64,000 nucleotides of DNA from Cylicocyclus nassatus (taxonomy: Eukaryota > Nematoda > Chromadorea > Rhabditida > Strongylidae): positions 47,866,461 through 47,930,460 of the forward strand of contig CATQJL010000001.1 of the NCBI GenBank assembly GCA_958299035.1, in the 5' to 3' direction. The notes below the pieces were generated by a model. The model searched no databases. It saw nothing but the letters and a program-made list of their open reading frames with translations, and was not told where the DNA came from. Every line of letters starts with the position of its first letter. The first letter of the stretch is position 1. The translations under genes and the position numbers were made by a program. Shown here one piece after another: positions 34,198 through 45,538 of this stretch.

Positions 34198-34535
34198 ACA
34201 AGGGAATGGTCAGAAATCGAAGTGGCCAATTCGAGCAAATTACATACCGTTAGATGCAGCGTGAAACGCTGACTCTGAATCTGCTTTCCTTATCTGCAGA
34301 GCTCTTTTGTGGATGAAATTATAAGCCTTTAAAGACCATAATTTTGCTAAGAAAACGTGCGTGTAAAGGTCAAACTTGGCCATACCGAGCCACCCTCGGC
34401 TCAGTAGTGGACCAAAACATGCGACTAGGTCTCTTCATGTGGGCCATACTCAAAGGTGAGCTAAAAGGGTAGTAGTGTGCCTAATCTCGCAATTTTTAAG
34501 CGCGGTTTTTTCGCCGTAACACTGCGAGTAAGTTA
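34198..34535 (+). mobile_element. Family F fold-back element, left half only (F3)
   Basis: It begins ACAAGGGAATGGTCAGAAAT then CGAAGTGGCC, and carries GAAACGCTGACTCTGAATCT and CTTATCTGCAGAGCTCTTTT. It then aligns with the left and central part of 58127-58580 (ACTTGGCC...CTCGGCTCAGT) to about 34530. No mirrored right arm follows, so the copy is truncated or its right half was lost. Confidence 0.7.
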
Positions 34536-37500
34536 TCAACTACTCTTCTACTGTAAGATTACGATGGAAACTTCAAAAAGGGTTTCAAGCCATTAATGGT
34601 ACAAGTTCTGCCCCAGATTGGACACTCAACAAGCGGGAAATTTATTTTTAGGCTAAATTGAGCTGCTGATTATGGATATGAAATTCGCGTTTTACCGTTA
34701 AATTTCCTTCATGAGTTATGTAAGACAATGCAACAATGTTTTTTCAGTGTTATTGCAAAAATTTGACCCCTTCAAAACGCTCAGGAAAATCGTAAAAAGC
34801 CTTTTACTGAAATTAGTGTGCCTCAAAGTACTGCTACACAACTTTATAGAATTTTTTCAAACTTTTTTCAAAGGGTCTATCTCAATGGCGTTGTATGCTG
34901 AGAGTTCCTACCGTAATCCTACAGTAATGAAAAGGGTTGTTCGACTCGCCCTTTACATGAATCTAAGCTATAGCGTGCTCTATCAAAGAAAACTTGAAGC
35001 AAAGCAAAAGACTTTGTGGGAACTGAGTTAACAACATTCAAAAAGAGCATGTTTACTTCTGGGGCACCCTGTTAATAATAAGGATATTCAGTTTGAGCAC
35101 CACTAGCTAACACAAATTTTTTTGTAATCTGTGTCAAATCAAATGAATTAGAACTTGGGATATATTTTAGATTATTCGGCACAATACTTGTGCATGAACC
35201 TAAGATCACGCTATTTCAACTATTTAAGTCCATGTAATCATCAGATGATGCAAGTGGGAGAGAAAGTATGCGTCAAGTGATGCTATCTTTTCTCTTTAAT
35301 CCTTTTACACAATCAACCTGAACGACCTAAGTTTGCGGCACAAAACATAAACGGTATTGCTGGATTATACGTAAGTGCTCAAACTCTTTTTTATTACGTA
35401 CGCAGACTTTCGGGCCTTTGTCTTGCGCTCAGTCTCTTCGTGAGTCCTTTGATATAATCGTTGCTGATGTAATTGTTGACATTTCGTCTATCTTCTACGA
35501 ATCATAACAAGCGTATAATCTCATAAACAGGAGCAACTGCGATAGCTTTTTGGTTGAGCCACTGCTTGTCAAGGGATATTGCTGAAAAACTTCATGCACC
35601 GCTAATAGCAATAGTCCTTCTAATCATATTCTGAATTAAAATACTGCCACACACATCATGGGACTTTTTATAATCATACTGAACCTGCGTAGCTAAAAAG
35701 CACTGCAAAAGCTGCGTTTCAACTTTTTCCCAATCACGAGAATTAGACATTAAGAGCTTAATATACCAAAACTTATGAATTATTGCTAATTTTTGGCTCA
35801 AACTCTCTCTTCTTAGTTAATTAGATATCCGGAGAGGATCTATACATCAACTAATGGGAGTTTATTTTACGCTTAGACTCTCACAAAATGGTGCAGTGTC
35901 TCTATGTTTTTATTTGTGAAAAGGTAGAAAATCCCATGCTTTTTCCTGGTTTTAAGAACCAAATTACTAAACACCAGATTTCGAATTACAACAACTAGCA
36001 GTTCAGCCAATCCATGAATAATAGCAACAAAGATTTTAAACCCCAAAGTCTTGGTCTAATCAAGAGTCAGACGTCATATTCTATGTTTTTTTCGGCTTAA
36101 ATGGAATGTACAACTACAAATAAGGCTCTTCATGCATTTCAACGAAAAAACCACGAACGTCTTCAAGATGCTTTTACAGCTTATTATGGAAAGGTTGCAA
36201 AAAAACCCATGTAGCTTGATTTCTGATTTTCGACATAAACTAGAAACAAGATCGCTTACATCAAAGCTGTGTCATATTACTATCAAAAAAAACTATAATA
36301 CAGCTTTTTTGGGAAGCACGTTGTTTATCAAAAGGGCAACTGTTTCAGTCATACCCACGATTAATGCATACTATGTAATATCTGTATTATGTTCAACAAC
36401 AAAGGCAAGACTGCAAGGCAGTCTTGCTTTTGTTGTTTGCCTTTGTCGGCAGTTACATATTAGCCAGTGCTTTCTTTCGGATAAATATAAACATGGAGTT
36501 AAGCTGCTAGATAGTGAATATTACAGTTTGCTGAAAATGATGGTGTTCTGGATATACATATTTTGCGAAATGAGTTTTAGGAAAGACGCGTTGCTGTTTG
36601 AAGACTTCGTATAATGAAAATATTCAAAAATGCCCGAGCTGAATGATTTCCCATCCAGGAGAGCGTTCAAAAAATATTTTTATTAGGTTGGAAAAAGATT
36701 AAAATCCCTTTTTATTATCGTAACAGGATGAGCCTCAAAAGTAGCTGAGGGGCACCCTAGCGCAAAGCAAGCAAAAAAACTCCAGGAATTTGATCCATGC
36801 GAAGTTCGAGACCAAAACCTAAAAGTCTTTGAATCTTCCAAATCGGACCTTCTCACACAAACTCTAAGCCCTGTATTTTCTCACGGTAAGAAGGAAAAAA
36901 CGGTGGCAAAACTAGCAAACGTGATTATGCGTTCCTTTTGCATTCATGCCACATTTTAGTGTGGGTTTGTGTAAATTGCAAGCCTCCTTAAATGTGCCCG
37001 TGATCAAAAAAGTACCAAAGTTAGATAAAAAAATATGGCAAAAAATAAAAATAAGCGAAAAATATGGCAATTTTGCACTCTTAGCCCTTTGTTTTTGAGC
37101 TCTGGCTTTGCAAAAACTCCAGAAAGTACATACAAATATAAATGGCTACATCACATTGTTGACTTATTCATTACTTTCTTTGCAACCCAATAATTTTAAG
37201 TCCAATGCACCAAAGGTGTCCGATCAAATCAGCTGTCTAGTTTTTCAAGCGAGGCGGGGCTGAAGTATATATATGCAGCTATATTTATTGCTGAAAAAAG
37301 TATAAATCATTAGGTACCAGTCTCGTACAAGTACCTCAAAGTGCAAAGCATACGTTATAGCCAAAGTCTGCTCTAGAGCATTTTTCATCGATGATGTCAA
37401 ACCCTTGTTCTATTTCCCAGACATTTCTTTGTAGGCTTTTGCAACAGCTTTGTTTCGTTTCGGTGGATCTAAGATAATCAGAAACGCAAGGACTTGTTTT

Positions 37501-37944
37501 GTTTCAAAGATCAGAAAATTAGCTGTAACAAATGAAACACACCGTGACTGCAGTGTTCTACAAAAACTATGGTAATATTTAGAGTATTACAGCAAAGCAT
37601 TAATCTCAACAAGCGAAATCGAATACGTTTGGACACACTTTAATTATGATGTCTAGGGGTATGTACAATTGTAGCTTCTAAGTTTATGTCCTAAACGGCA
37701 CTCACGTGCTGGTGTCAATGTATTTATTTATTATGAGGAAACTTCCTGTAAAATGTTGCCTATTTTTCTCTTTTCCGGGCAAGACTATTGGAAACGGAAG
37801 CTGTTTCGCAACTGCGCTGATGAAACACAACTTCGGCAAATGACATGATTCAGTGAAGACAAACTATGACAGTGTGGCTTATAACCTTGACCAGAATCTT
37901 TTTTTGGGTTCTAGAAATTACGTAGGGCCTATGAGTAACAAATA
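34536..37944. other. No convincing gene; two medium open frames
   Basis: About 3.4 kb. Frames at 34711-35031 (106 codons) and 36132-36614 (160 codons) lack recognisable domains, and the second runs through a perfect DNA hairpin (36394-36439). A lone TTAGGTTGGAAAAAGATTAA at about 36685 looks like one mariner-type end without a partner. Confidence 0.3.
36394..36439. repeat. Short near-perfect hairpin
   Basis: CAACAAAGGCAAGACTGC is followed after three bases by its near complement GCAGTCTTGCTTTTGTTG. The stem is about 21 bp with a 3-nt loop. No U-run or protein-coding role is evident. Confidence 0.85.
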
Positions 37945-38750
37945 TTAGGTTGGAAACTAAGTTTTGCAACTCATTCAATAACTTTCTTCTCACTCAACAT
38001 GGCGCACTCAAATCTTGTATTAATTATGACGTAAGCTACAAGCGCAGCTGCCGTTCTACCAAATTCTCACGTCGCAGTGAGGGGTTACGGTAGGTATATG
38101 ATATGAAGGGAAAAATTATGAAATTCGACAGATTTGGCTGAAACTTGGTATAGGGGGGTTATTCGACATCCTGATCACGAAAATGATACCAAACGCGCGT
38201 GATAGGAGCTTTTTTGTAAGATTTTTGTAGGTATGCGATATAGGATCCCATCCTAAACAAGGAGAAAGGCGCTGATTCAACATATGAATATGATACTCGT
38301 GTTTAGCACGTCAAAGAACCTTAATATGTAAAGTCTCTGGAGATTCTGTGGGTCTAACTCCTTAATCATTGACGGTTGTCCCCAGAAGCCTTGCGCACAA
38401 CAACTCTTTCGAAATTGCGAGGGCGCCAAATCTCGACCTGCCCGTGAATTTTGTTTATTTTTTGTTGAGCCGATTAAGTCAACCTCTAGCAACAATTATT
38501 ACACGATTCCGGATTATTGCGCATGATCTAGACTGCCAACAACTCATTTTTGCCTTAAAACCCCAAAAATCCTCAAAATTCATTAGTTTTCGAAAAATGC
38601 CTGGAATTTTTCTAACTCGCTTTCAAAATTCAAACGGTTTTGGTAAATTCTAGCTCACACTACTCTCTACATACTGCCCAAGTTTGAGCGCACCACATTC
38701 AAAGAGGGTTGAGTTATGAAAGTAGTTGCAAAACTAAGTTTCCAGCCTAA
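37945..38750. mobile_element. Mariner-ended element E7 (806 bp)
   Basis: The left end TTAGGTTGGAAACTAAGTTT and right complement TTAGGCTGGAAACTTAGTTT both continue into TGCAACT and are flanked by TA. The arms are only loosely palindromic inside. The 94- and 72-codon frames on opposite strands are by-products of the inverted structure. Confidence 0.8.
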
Positions 38751-39146
38751 TAAATAGAGTGTTGTACTGAGTCAAACAGTAATAAATTGTTTTATCAAAG
38801 CAACTCTTTGAATGAAAACGATTTTGTGTATAGAACGCAAAGGACTGACAAAGGAGGACTTTGTGCTTAAGTTTAAGTTACTTCATAAGTGTGCTTACCG
38901 TATCCCATCTGTGATGTTTTGCTCAAATGCCACGCCTTTCACAAGGATAAGAAAAGCTAAGCTGAAGCAGCTTGTTTAGAATGTGCTCAGATTGTATGAT
39001 TATATTTGCCCATCTTATGCTGCGCTAATAATTGTATAGGCCGCTCCACTTTTCTGGAAATTGAATATTCTTATTTTTTAGTCATTTTCATTTCAATCTC
39101 ATTCAGTATAGATGACGTAAAATCGGCAATAATTCGAAATAGTGTG

Positions 39147-39350
39147 CTAAGGCACCGCCATACGATCCATTTAATCCACTTGATCCGCTTGATCCGCTTC
39201 GTCATTGGTCGATTCACTGAATTGAGCAATAGCGAAGCGGTTGTCTGCTTGATCCGGTTGATCCACTTCATCCACTTCACTATTGGTCAGTTCACTGAAT
39301 TGACCAATGATGAAGCGGATCAAGCGGATCAAGTATGGCGGGCGCTTAAG
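39147..39350. repeat. Palindromic repeat with GATCCGCTT tandem, copy 1
   Basis: The outer arms are CTAAGGCACCGCCATACGAT and complement CTTAAGCGCCCGCCATACTT. They carry 9-bp GATCCGCTT units. Internally there are two small hairpins, ATTGGTC...GAGCAAT and ATTGGTCAGTTCACTGAATT with GACCAAT. A related copy lies in the last intron of the receptor gene (56164-56343). Confidence 0.75.
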
Positions 39351-39481
39351 ACCTGTCGCCATTGGCAAAGCCTCGATTGGCCATATCAGCAATTAATCAA
39401 AATTTTGTGTGCCATCTTAGAGTGCACAAAATCGAGCTGCGTATAGACATTATGGAGTTTCTGTAATAATGTATTAGGTTG

Positions 39482-39558
39482 CTGAATAAATAAATAAATG
39501 AATAAATATACACATGAATATATAATTATATAAATATAGATGTAAATATAGAAATACA

Positions 39559-39601
<43 letters not shown>

Positions 39602-39605
39602 ATAT
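39482..39605. repeat. AAAT microsatellite
   Basis: AAATAAAT runs interrupted by AATATATAA-like words. It follows a lone TTAGGTTGCTGAATAAATAA, so it may be the tail or interior of a degraded TTAGG-ended element. Confidence 0.9.
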
Positions 39606-39606
39606 G

Positions 39607-40435
39607 TGTTTAGCTTATTAAAGCATGTATTACAGACATAGGAAAATAAAAATAAACATTCGGCAAAGTAAAGCAAGCTCACAACATAACCATCAGAGAT
39701 TCGCATTGATATGATCTACATAAAGTTTACAGCCAAAACTAAGAACCATCAATTGGGCCACAAATTATCTTTGCTTGTCAGAGCCTACGGGCCTGGTACT
39801 TCTTCGTCATACAATAAACTCAGTTTACTTTACTCTACTCTTTACTCTGATACTTTTGCTGGATTCCTTTTGCACAAAAAGGGAAGCAGAAATAATCAAA
39901 AAACGAGAGGATTTCCCTTTCGTTAGCTATTTCGTATCTGGCTTTGCCCGTTCAAAAATCAGCCATTCATCTCCCACACCGTACTCCTTCATTGCTAATG
40001 AAAAGCTTTCCATGGCCTTGATTGCTTTAAGGTTTTGCTTTTAGCTTATAAGTCGGAATTCGCTCTCAGGATAAAATCTCATTTCAGTAATGCGCTAGAC
40101 TCCTCATTCAAACTTTGTGATTTATGGAAGTATAAGAAGATAGGCGGAAAGCGCAAAAAGCGTCCCATTCTCAGCATTCTCATTACTCGAAGCTGCGCAA
40201 TAATGGCAGTGTGGTCCATTTCCAACTACTCCACGAGCCAAATTTATTCGCTGATCCAGATCAGTGCTTCCATCTATAAAAATTCCTTATCTTTTTCATA
40301 TTCAAGTGAAAATGTCACCTATACTATAATTCAAAGTAGTCAGTGTAATAGGTGTTGCCATGATGTGCAAATATATGATAAAAAACTGGAATGTATCCTA
40401 CTACTTCTCGTAAGATATCTGTGTCACACCAATGT
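39607..40435. other. No gene recognised
   Basis: Two overlapping plus-strand frames (39775-40044, 40035-40475) have no domain. The second ends inside the fold-back element beginning at 40436. Confidence 0.3.
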
Positions 40436-40888
40436 CCAGGGAAGGATTCGAAATCAAAATCGGCTTTCCACATAAAATATATATCATTCTGAAGAGCATC
40501 AAATGCTGATACTTTCTTTTTTATCTGCTAAGCGTTTTTAAACGTTGAATCACGAGCATTTTTTTGGCTCCAAAAAGAAATTATGGAACATTTTCGACCA
40601 AGATTGCGCAAATGGGCCAGCGTTGGACATCAGAGCACCCGATGCACGAAATACCTTTTGTTGAATACACTCGTACTCAACACTTTATCATTTGAGCGCT
40701 GCAAAGACCGTAACAATTGATTTTACCCAGACTTTGCTTCATTCTTCGCCCCAAAAAACACTCACAACTCAGCGTCCGGAGGCGCTTGGCAGAAAACAAA
40801 ATCAGCTTTGAAATCAGGGTTCGATGCGCTTTAGACTGGTATAAATTTCATGTGGGAAGCCGATTTCGACTTCGGGTCCTCACCTTGT
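40436..40888. mobile_element. Degraded family F fold-back element (F8)
   Basis: The left arm is AGGGAAGGATTCGAAATC, ATCGGCTTTCC, then AAATGCTGATACTTTC and a TTATCTGCTAAGCG block. The right arm is the complement: CAGCGTCCGGAGGCGCTTGG, CAGCTTTGAAATCAGGG, AAGCCGATTTCGACTTC and CCTTGT. Arm identity is lower than in F2 or F7, so it is an older copy. Confidence 0.7.
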
Positions 40889-43715
40889 CAGTTCAACAAA
40901 TGGAGGAATTTGTGGTACCTCAAAGGGTGGTACTTTTTGACCTAACTATCACCTATATTTTGTTTTACCTTGGCTTTCAAAGCAATAATTATTTTGTTAA
41001 ACGCATCGTAAAAAAGATTATTTATTTGAGAGAAGATAGAAAAACTATAAGCGGGCGTGACATTTGGACAAGCGACCGTTGATATTCATGATGGTTGTTC
41101 CTTTCGGCCCCTTGATGTATCTAAAATATCAAGGTTAGACCTTTACACTGATTCTGCTCAAAGTGCATTTTGTAATCGAGTTTTTCTGTAACTAAAGTAG
41201 CTCCACCGCTGTTTTCTCCCATGCTCTCCAATGTAAACAAACCCTCTAGTTTTAATATAGGCATCGTCCCATGAAGCCTTCATTAATATTCGCCGAGATT
41301 AGCTCGCTTTTGTCGTATCGGTTTGGGTGCGGACCCTAGTTGAGGGCTCTATAGCCGAACTTCTGTTTACTTTCGCACTATGAATCATCTTGAATTTTTA
41401 GAGCAAAGAACTTTGATATGGTCTTGATTTGATGGGCGACATTTGATCGCCCTTTAGTGTGCAATTTTGTTTTGTTGAAACATTCTGCATGGGAAATATA
41501 GGGAACAACAATGTGTCAATAATGAGACCAAACTTCAGCTTCATGTCAGACTGATTCTGCTGAATCTCAAGGTTTATTACACCTTAGCATAACCTTTGAA
41601 ATCAACTTTTTATGACTTTTTTAAATTCTAATATATGCAGCATTCCAGCACTAGAAGATCACGAAAATGAACATATGTACTTTTGTTCCTGTAAGCTTTT
41701 CCGGGAAAAATCCAAAAAATTTGCGTATCCTACTTGTGTAGATACAGACTGGGAAGTCTTATCCAAATCTTCGCCAAAGAAAGCCAACTCTGAACCCTTG
41801 GTCAGTACCGTACCCGCAAAGCTGTGGTCCGCTCCGAATTACTACCTGGGCGAGGACTCAAACTTGAATGTGTCCGTCATGAATGAATTAGATGGACTGT
41901 AGCTCAGTTATTGAAGATAAGACCTTTTTGATGAGAAACGTAGAGATTGACTGAGCAATCTGCTAGCCCTGGTTTGTGCGAAAGTTTTTCTCACAAAAAA
42001 GTTCCAAATGTTTCCTTTGCTATGATTTTCGTACTACTTTGAACGTGGCCAGACTCTACATTTCTTTAATTACGATGTCGTGATCCGAATTGTGCAAGGC
42101 ACAAGAGAGAAAAGTCCTTATTAAAGTTAGCATTCAACTTCGAAAATTTACCTAACAACTCATTTCGACACCAGTATCTTTGCCATCTCTCATAGTTCCA
42201 TGTAAATGTGTGGTGAACGAGTAATTGGCTAGTCACAAGCTGTTTGTAATGAGCTGGATTAGGTTTGGAATTATCTGGTCCGCGATGTGCAACAGAGTGA
42301 GAACGTCAACAACGCAAAGCTTCCTGCATGCAATACCTTTTCTACACCAACTTTTATCCGCTGTTCTTCTCTCTTATATAAAATCCTCCAAGAATACATA
42401 GTAATGCCCCTAATTGTTTACTCTCTTATAACTATCCTACTTATGCGCAACAAGCAGTATCAAATATCATCTTAAGAAAAAGCTAGAACGCATTTTGTAC
42501 ATGCGGCATTATAATAATACAGGCATTAATTAGCCTTTTTTCAAGAGCTGTATGTTGTATAGCAGGCTAAGCCATCTTGTTCGGAGCCAAACATCTAATC
42601 CGCTTGCCCTTTCATGTCACCTCAAGCACCAAATTCATTTTGTAGAGGCCAACTTACTTCATTTTGATGCAACATTGCTGATTCACATTGTTTCTTCACT
42701 CAAATCTTCTGCTGACACACGTTGATTATCATTCTTTTGGTCGTTTCTGCATTTTTTGTTAGTCTTGTCACAGCTGCCTGATCAAAGAGCCAGGTGAGCA
42801 GCAATTTTAAAACCACTAGAACCAATGAATAGAAGCTGATTATTTAGAAAGCGTCTGCAGTGATACATACATTCAACATTATGAAAAAAAAATGATTCCT
42901 TTTGCATACTATGCCGCTATGATAACCGGATCCCTATGTTCCTTTTGGGAATCTCCTTATTAAAAATCCAGGGCAGCTTACATCGAAAATCTCGATCCAC
43001 ATTTTTGTTTAGAAAAGGAGAAACGAAAGCTGATCACCGTTGCTCTCAAGCTTTCTCGTAAGAATTGTAGAGATTCTTTCATAAAGAATAGTAAGCGTTA
43101 ATTACTGTACCTGTGAAGGCTTCCAAAAACCGAAGTTAACGCCAAAACTTCTCCGAGCAAATACATCAGTAAATTTTAGAAAGAGCGATTGCGAAGAATG
43201 CATGTAGATATTAACAGAATGGTGAAGTATGCTAAGCATAGGAAACGCATTGGTTAAGTACGGAAAGGACCCTTCAATTTAAATTCTTCGTTTACACTAC
43301 CTTGTTTCTGGAGCTAAACTAACTTGACACCCTTGCTTTCCCAAAAAACCGAAGCCAGTACCCTATCATCTTCCTTCCAATTTTATCTCAACACAACACC
43401 TTTTGGCTGAGACTTCGACTTACCAAAGGTGAGAGCAAATGTTCAGGTTGCGCCGAACACTAGGTTGAGACCTGCTTTACATCGTAGTAGATTTTCACAT
43501 TTCCAGTACCAAAGAGGAATCCTCCAGACCCCAATAGTGTCGAAAATAAGAAGCAATGAGTGTTATGCATTTATCTGCTATTTTGTAGAGATCATTTTTT
43601 TCAGAACAATTGAAATAAAGTTGCAAATGGGCTTGTAATGGGATGGCACATTTGTAACTATTCTTGTAACTTTTCTCTTTTTGAGTGTAAATTCATATTC
43701 GGACATAATAATTTA
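40889..43715. other. No gene or element recognised
   Basis: About 2.8 kb. A 96-codon frame at 41612-41902 and smaller ones have no recognisable features. No TIR pairs were seen. Confidence 0.3.
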
Positions 43716-43984
43716 TTAGGCTACAAATAGCGCAAACAATGATTTTTTGTAGCAAAGTGGTAAAATTTTTTTGGGAATTTGCATTTTTCGAAAACAGGTC
43801 AAATTCGGAGTTTTAAGGTTCTGCAAACTAAAAATTAAGCGATCTCAGTCTAAATCGAACTCATCAACGCATCAGTTAAACAAATCAATAGAGATCCTTT
43901 ATCAACAACATCTATAAACGAATGCGTCCACTCAAAAAGAGAAAAATCACGGAATTAGTTGCAAAACGTATGTGCCAACCTATT
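43716..43984. mobile_element. Short deleted mariner-ended element E8
   Basis: The left end is TTAGGCTACAAATAGCGCAA. The right complement is TAGGTTGGCACATACGTTTT followed by GCAACTAATTC, resembling the E7 terminus. It is about 270 bp with no coding capacity, a probable internal-deletion derivative. Confidence 0.5.
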
Positions 43985-44523
43985 AGCTGAAGTCAGTCAT
44001 GAAAACAATCATGTATCTTATACGTTTGCTGTTCTCCGAAACTTTAGTACCTGGAGACAGAAAAGTATGCTATTTACTTCTTAGCACAATATGTGTACAT
44101 ACGCCTCGTTGGGCCCGAAAGGTCAGCTAAAAATACGTAGTATCCGCAAGAATTATCTAATCCTTTGACGCAAGAAAGACTTCTCACATCATCTGGCATT
44201 GTGCACAGAGTCTCAAGTTCTAAACATGCACTTTCTCATTTCGTGCTAAGCCTACAGTGTAAATGCAAACAGCGAGTCAATATTTAGGAGTTCGTTGAGG
44301 CATTGTTAATTGAAGTTTATATGTCAACGACTACGTTTTCGCTACCCACTTCCTTAGTTTCTTTCCACTTGCACAACACTGCACCTCATGCTCATAATGT
44401 TTCAAATCTGTTCCATTTTCACGCAACACTCACATCAGTGCTACTTTAATTGAATCTGGTTTTTATAGCTGATTCTTTCCCGTTTTAGTTTTGTTTCCTA
44501 TCAAAAAAGCACTCTTCTCAAAA

Positions 44524-45538
44524 GGGGGAACGGAACTTACATACACAATAAGGTTGCCGCCGCCTAGTTAGCGTAGTTCATGAGAGGTCATGAACTGGCA
44601 GCAACGCTAATTTCCACTCAATGCGTACCGAAGATGAGCTGATTCTGCTCACGGTAACTCCGTCATCATCCTGCAGCTTATGAAACCGGAATTTCTTTGA
44701 AATTTGAATTCAAAGTTCAGTAGTAAAATCAGTCCAATTAGGGCAAAAACTTGTATTTAGGGGTATTCTAACACGCTGATTCCGAATGTGTTAATCGTTC
44801 TGCTTGAAGTCTAGGATCCTTTTTTGAATTGAAACATGTTTTCACAAATAAAAATTTCAAAAATTCTATGTAGGGGTTTTCCGACACGCTGTTTCCTAAA
44901 AAGGGCTTCGCTCAAAACTTTGTATATTTTTTCCTTTGAGACTTTGTTTATTTTCCGCAAATCCTCTGTAAATTTGGGAAATTTCACAATTAGGATTTTT
45001 TGACATGCTGTTTCCAAAAGTTTCCATTTTATTTTCTTAAACATGGCAGATTTTTCCGTTTGTTTTCTAGGTTTATCAAATTTGCAGTGAAATCTCCAAA
45101 AAAGAGTTTGAAATTTAAAATAGAAAAATTTTAAGGTCTCAAGCAAAGCCATCAGCTTTTTGGGAAACAGCATGTCAGAAAAAACCCTTACATAAAATTC
45201 TTGAAATTTTTATTTGTGAAAACAAGTTTCAATTGAAGAAAAATTTCCTAGGTATCAAGCAAAACGATTAACATATTCGGAATCAGCGTGTTAGAATATC
45301 CCTAAATACAAGTTTTTGCCCTAATTGGACTGATTTTACTACTGAACTTTGAATTCAAATTTCAAAGAAATTCCGGTTTCATAGGTTGCAGAATGATGAC
45401 GGAGTTACCGTGAGCCGAATCAGCTCATCTTCGGTGCGCATTGAGTGCAAATTAGCGTTGCTGCCAGTTCATGACCTCTCATGAACTCCGTTAACTAGGC
45501 GGCGGCAACCTTATTGTGTATGTAAGTTCCCTCACCCC
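44524..45538. mobile_element. 1-kb palindromic element G
   Basis: Long arms (about 44524-44905 and 45165-45538) pair as inverted repeats. Outer blocks are GGAACTTACATACACAATAA, GGTTGCCGCCGCCTAGTTA and TGAGAGGTCATGAACTGGCA. Inner blocks include ACCGGAATTTCTTTGAAATT, CACGCTGATTCCGAATGTGT and GTTTTCACAAATAAAAATTT. A spacer of about 260 bp repeats GACATGCTGTTTCC. The 120-codon minus-strand frame at 45173-44811 lies within the palindrome and is not a gene. It shares the CGCTGATTCCGAAT core with families F and E3. Confidence 0.85.

Noticed and set aside
36132..36614. 160-codon plus-strand frame
   Set aside because: It crosses a perfect 21-bp-stem hairpin, has no recognisable domain and no splice or regulatory context. 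Possible but unsupported.
40035..40475. 146-codon plus-strand frame
   Set aside because: Its 3' end lies within fold-back element F8 and no motif is visible. Probably chance.
44811..45173. 120-codon minus-strand frame
   Set aside because: It lies inside palindromic element G and is a by-product of the inverted AT-rich arms, with no domain.
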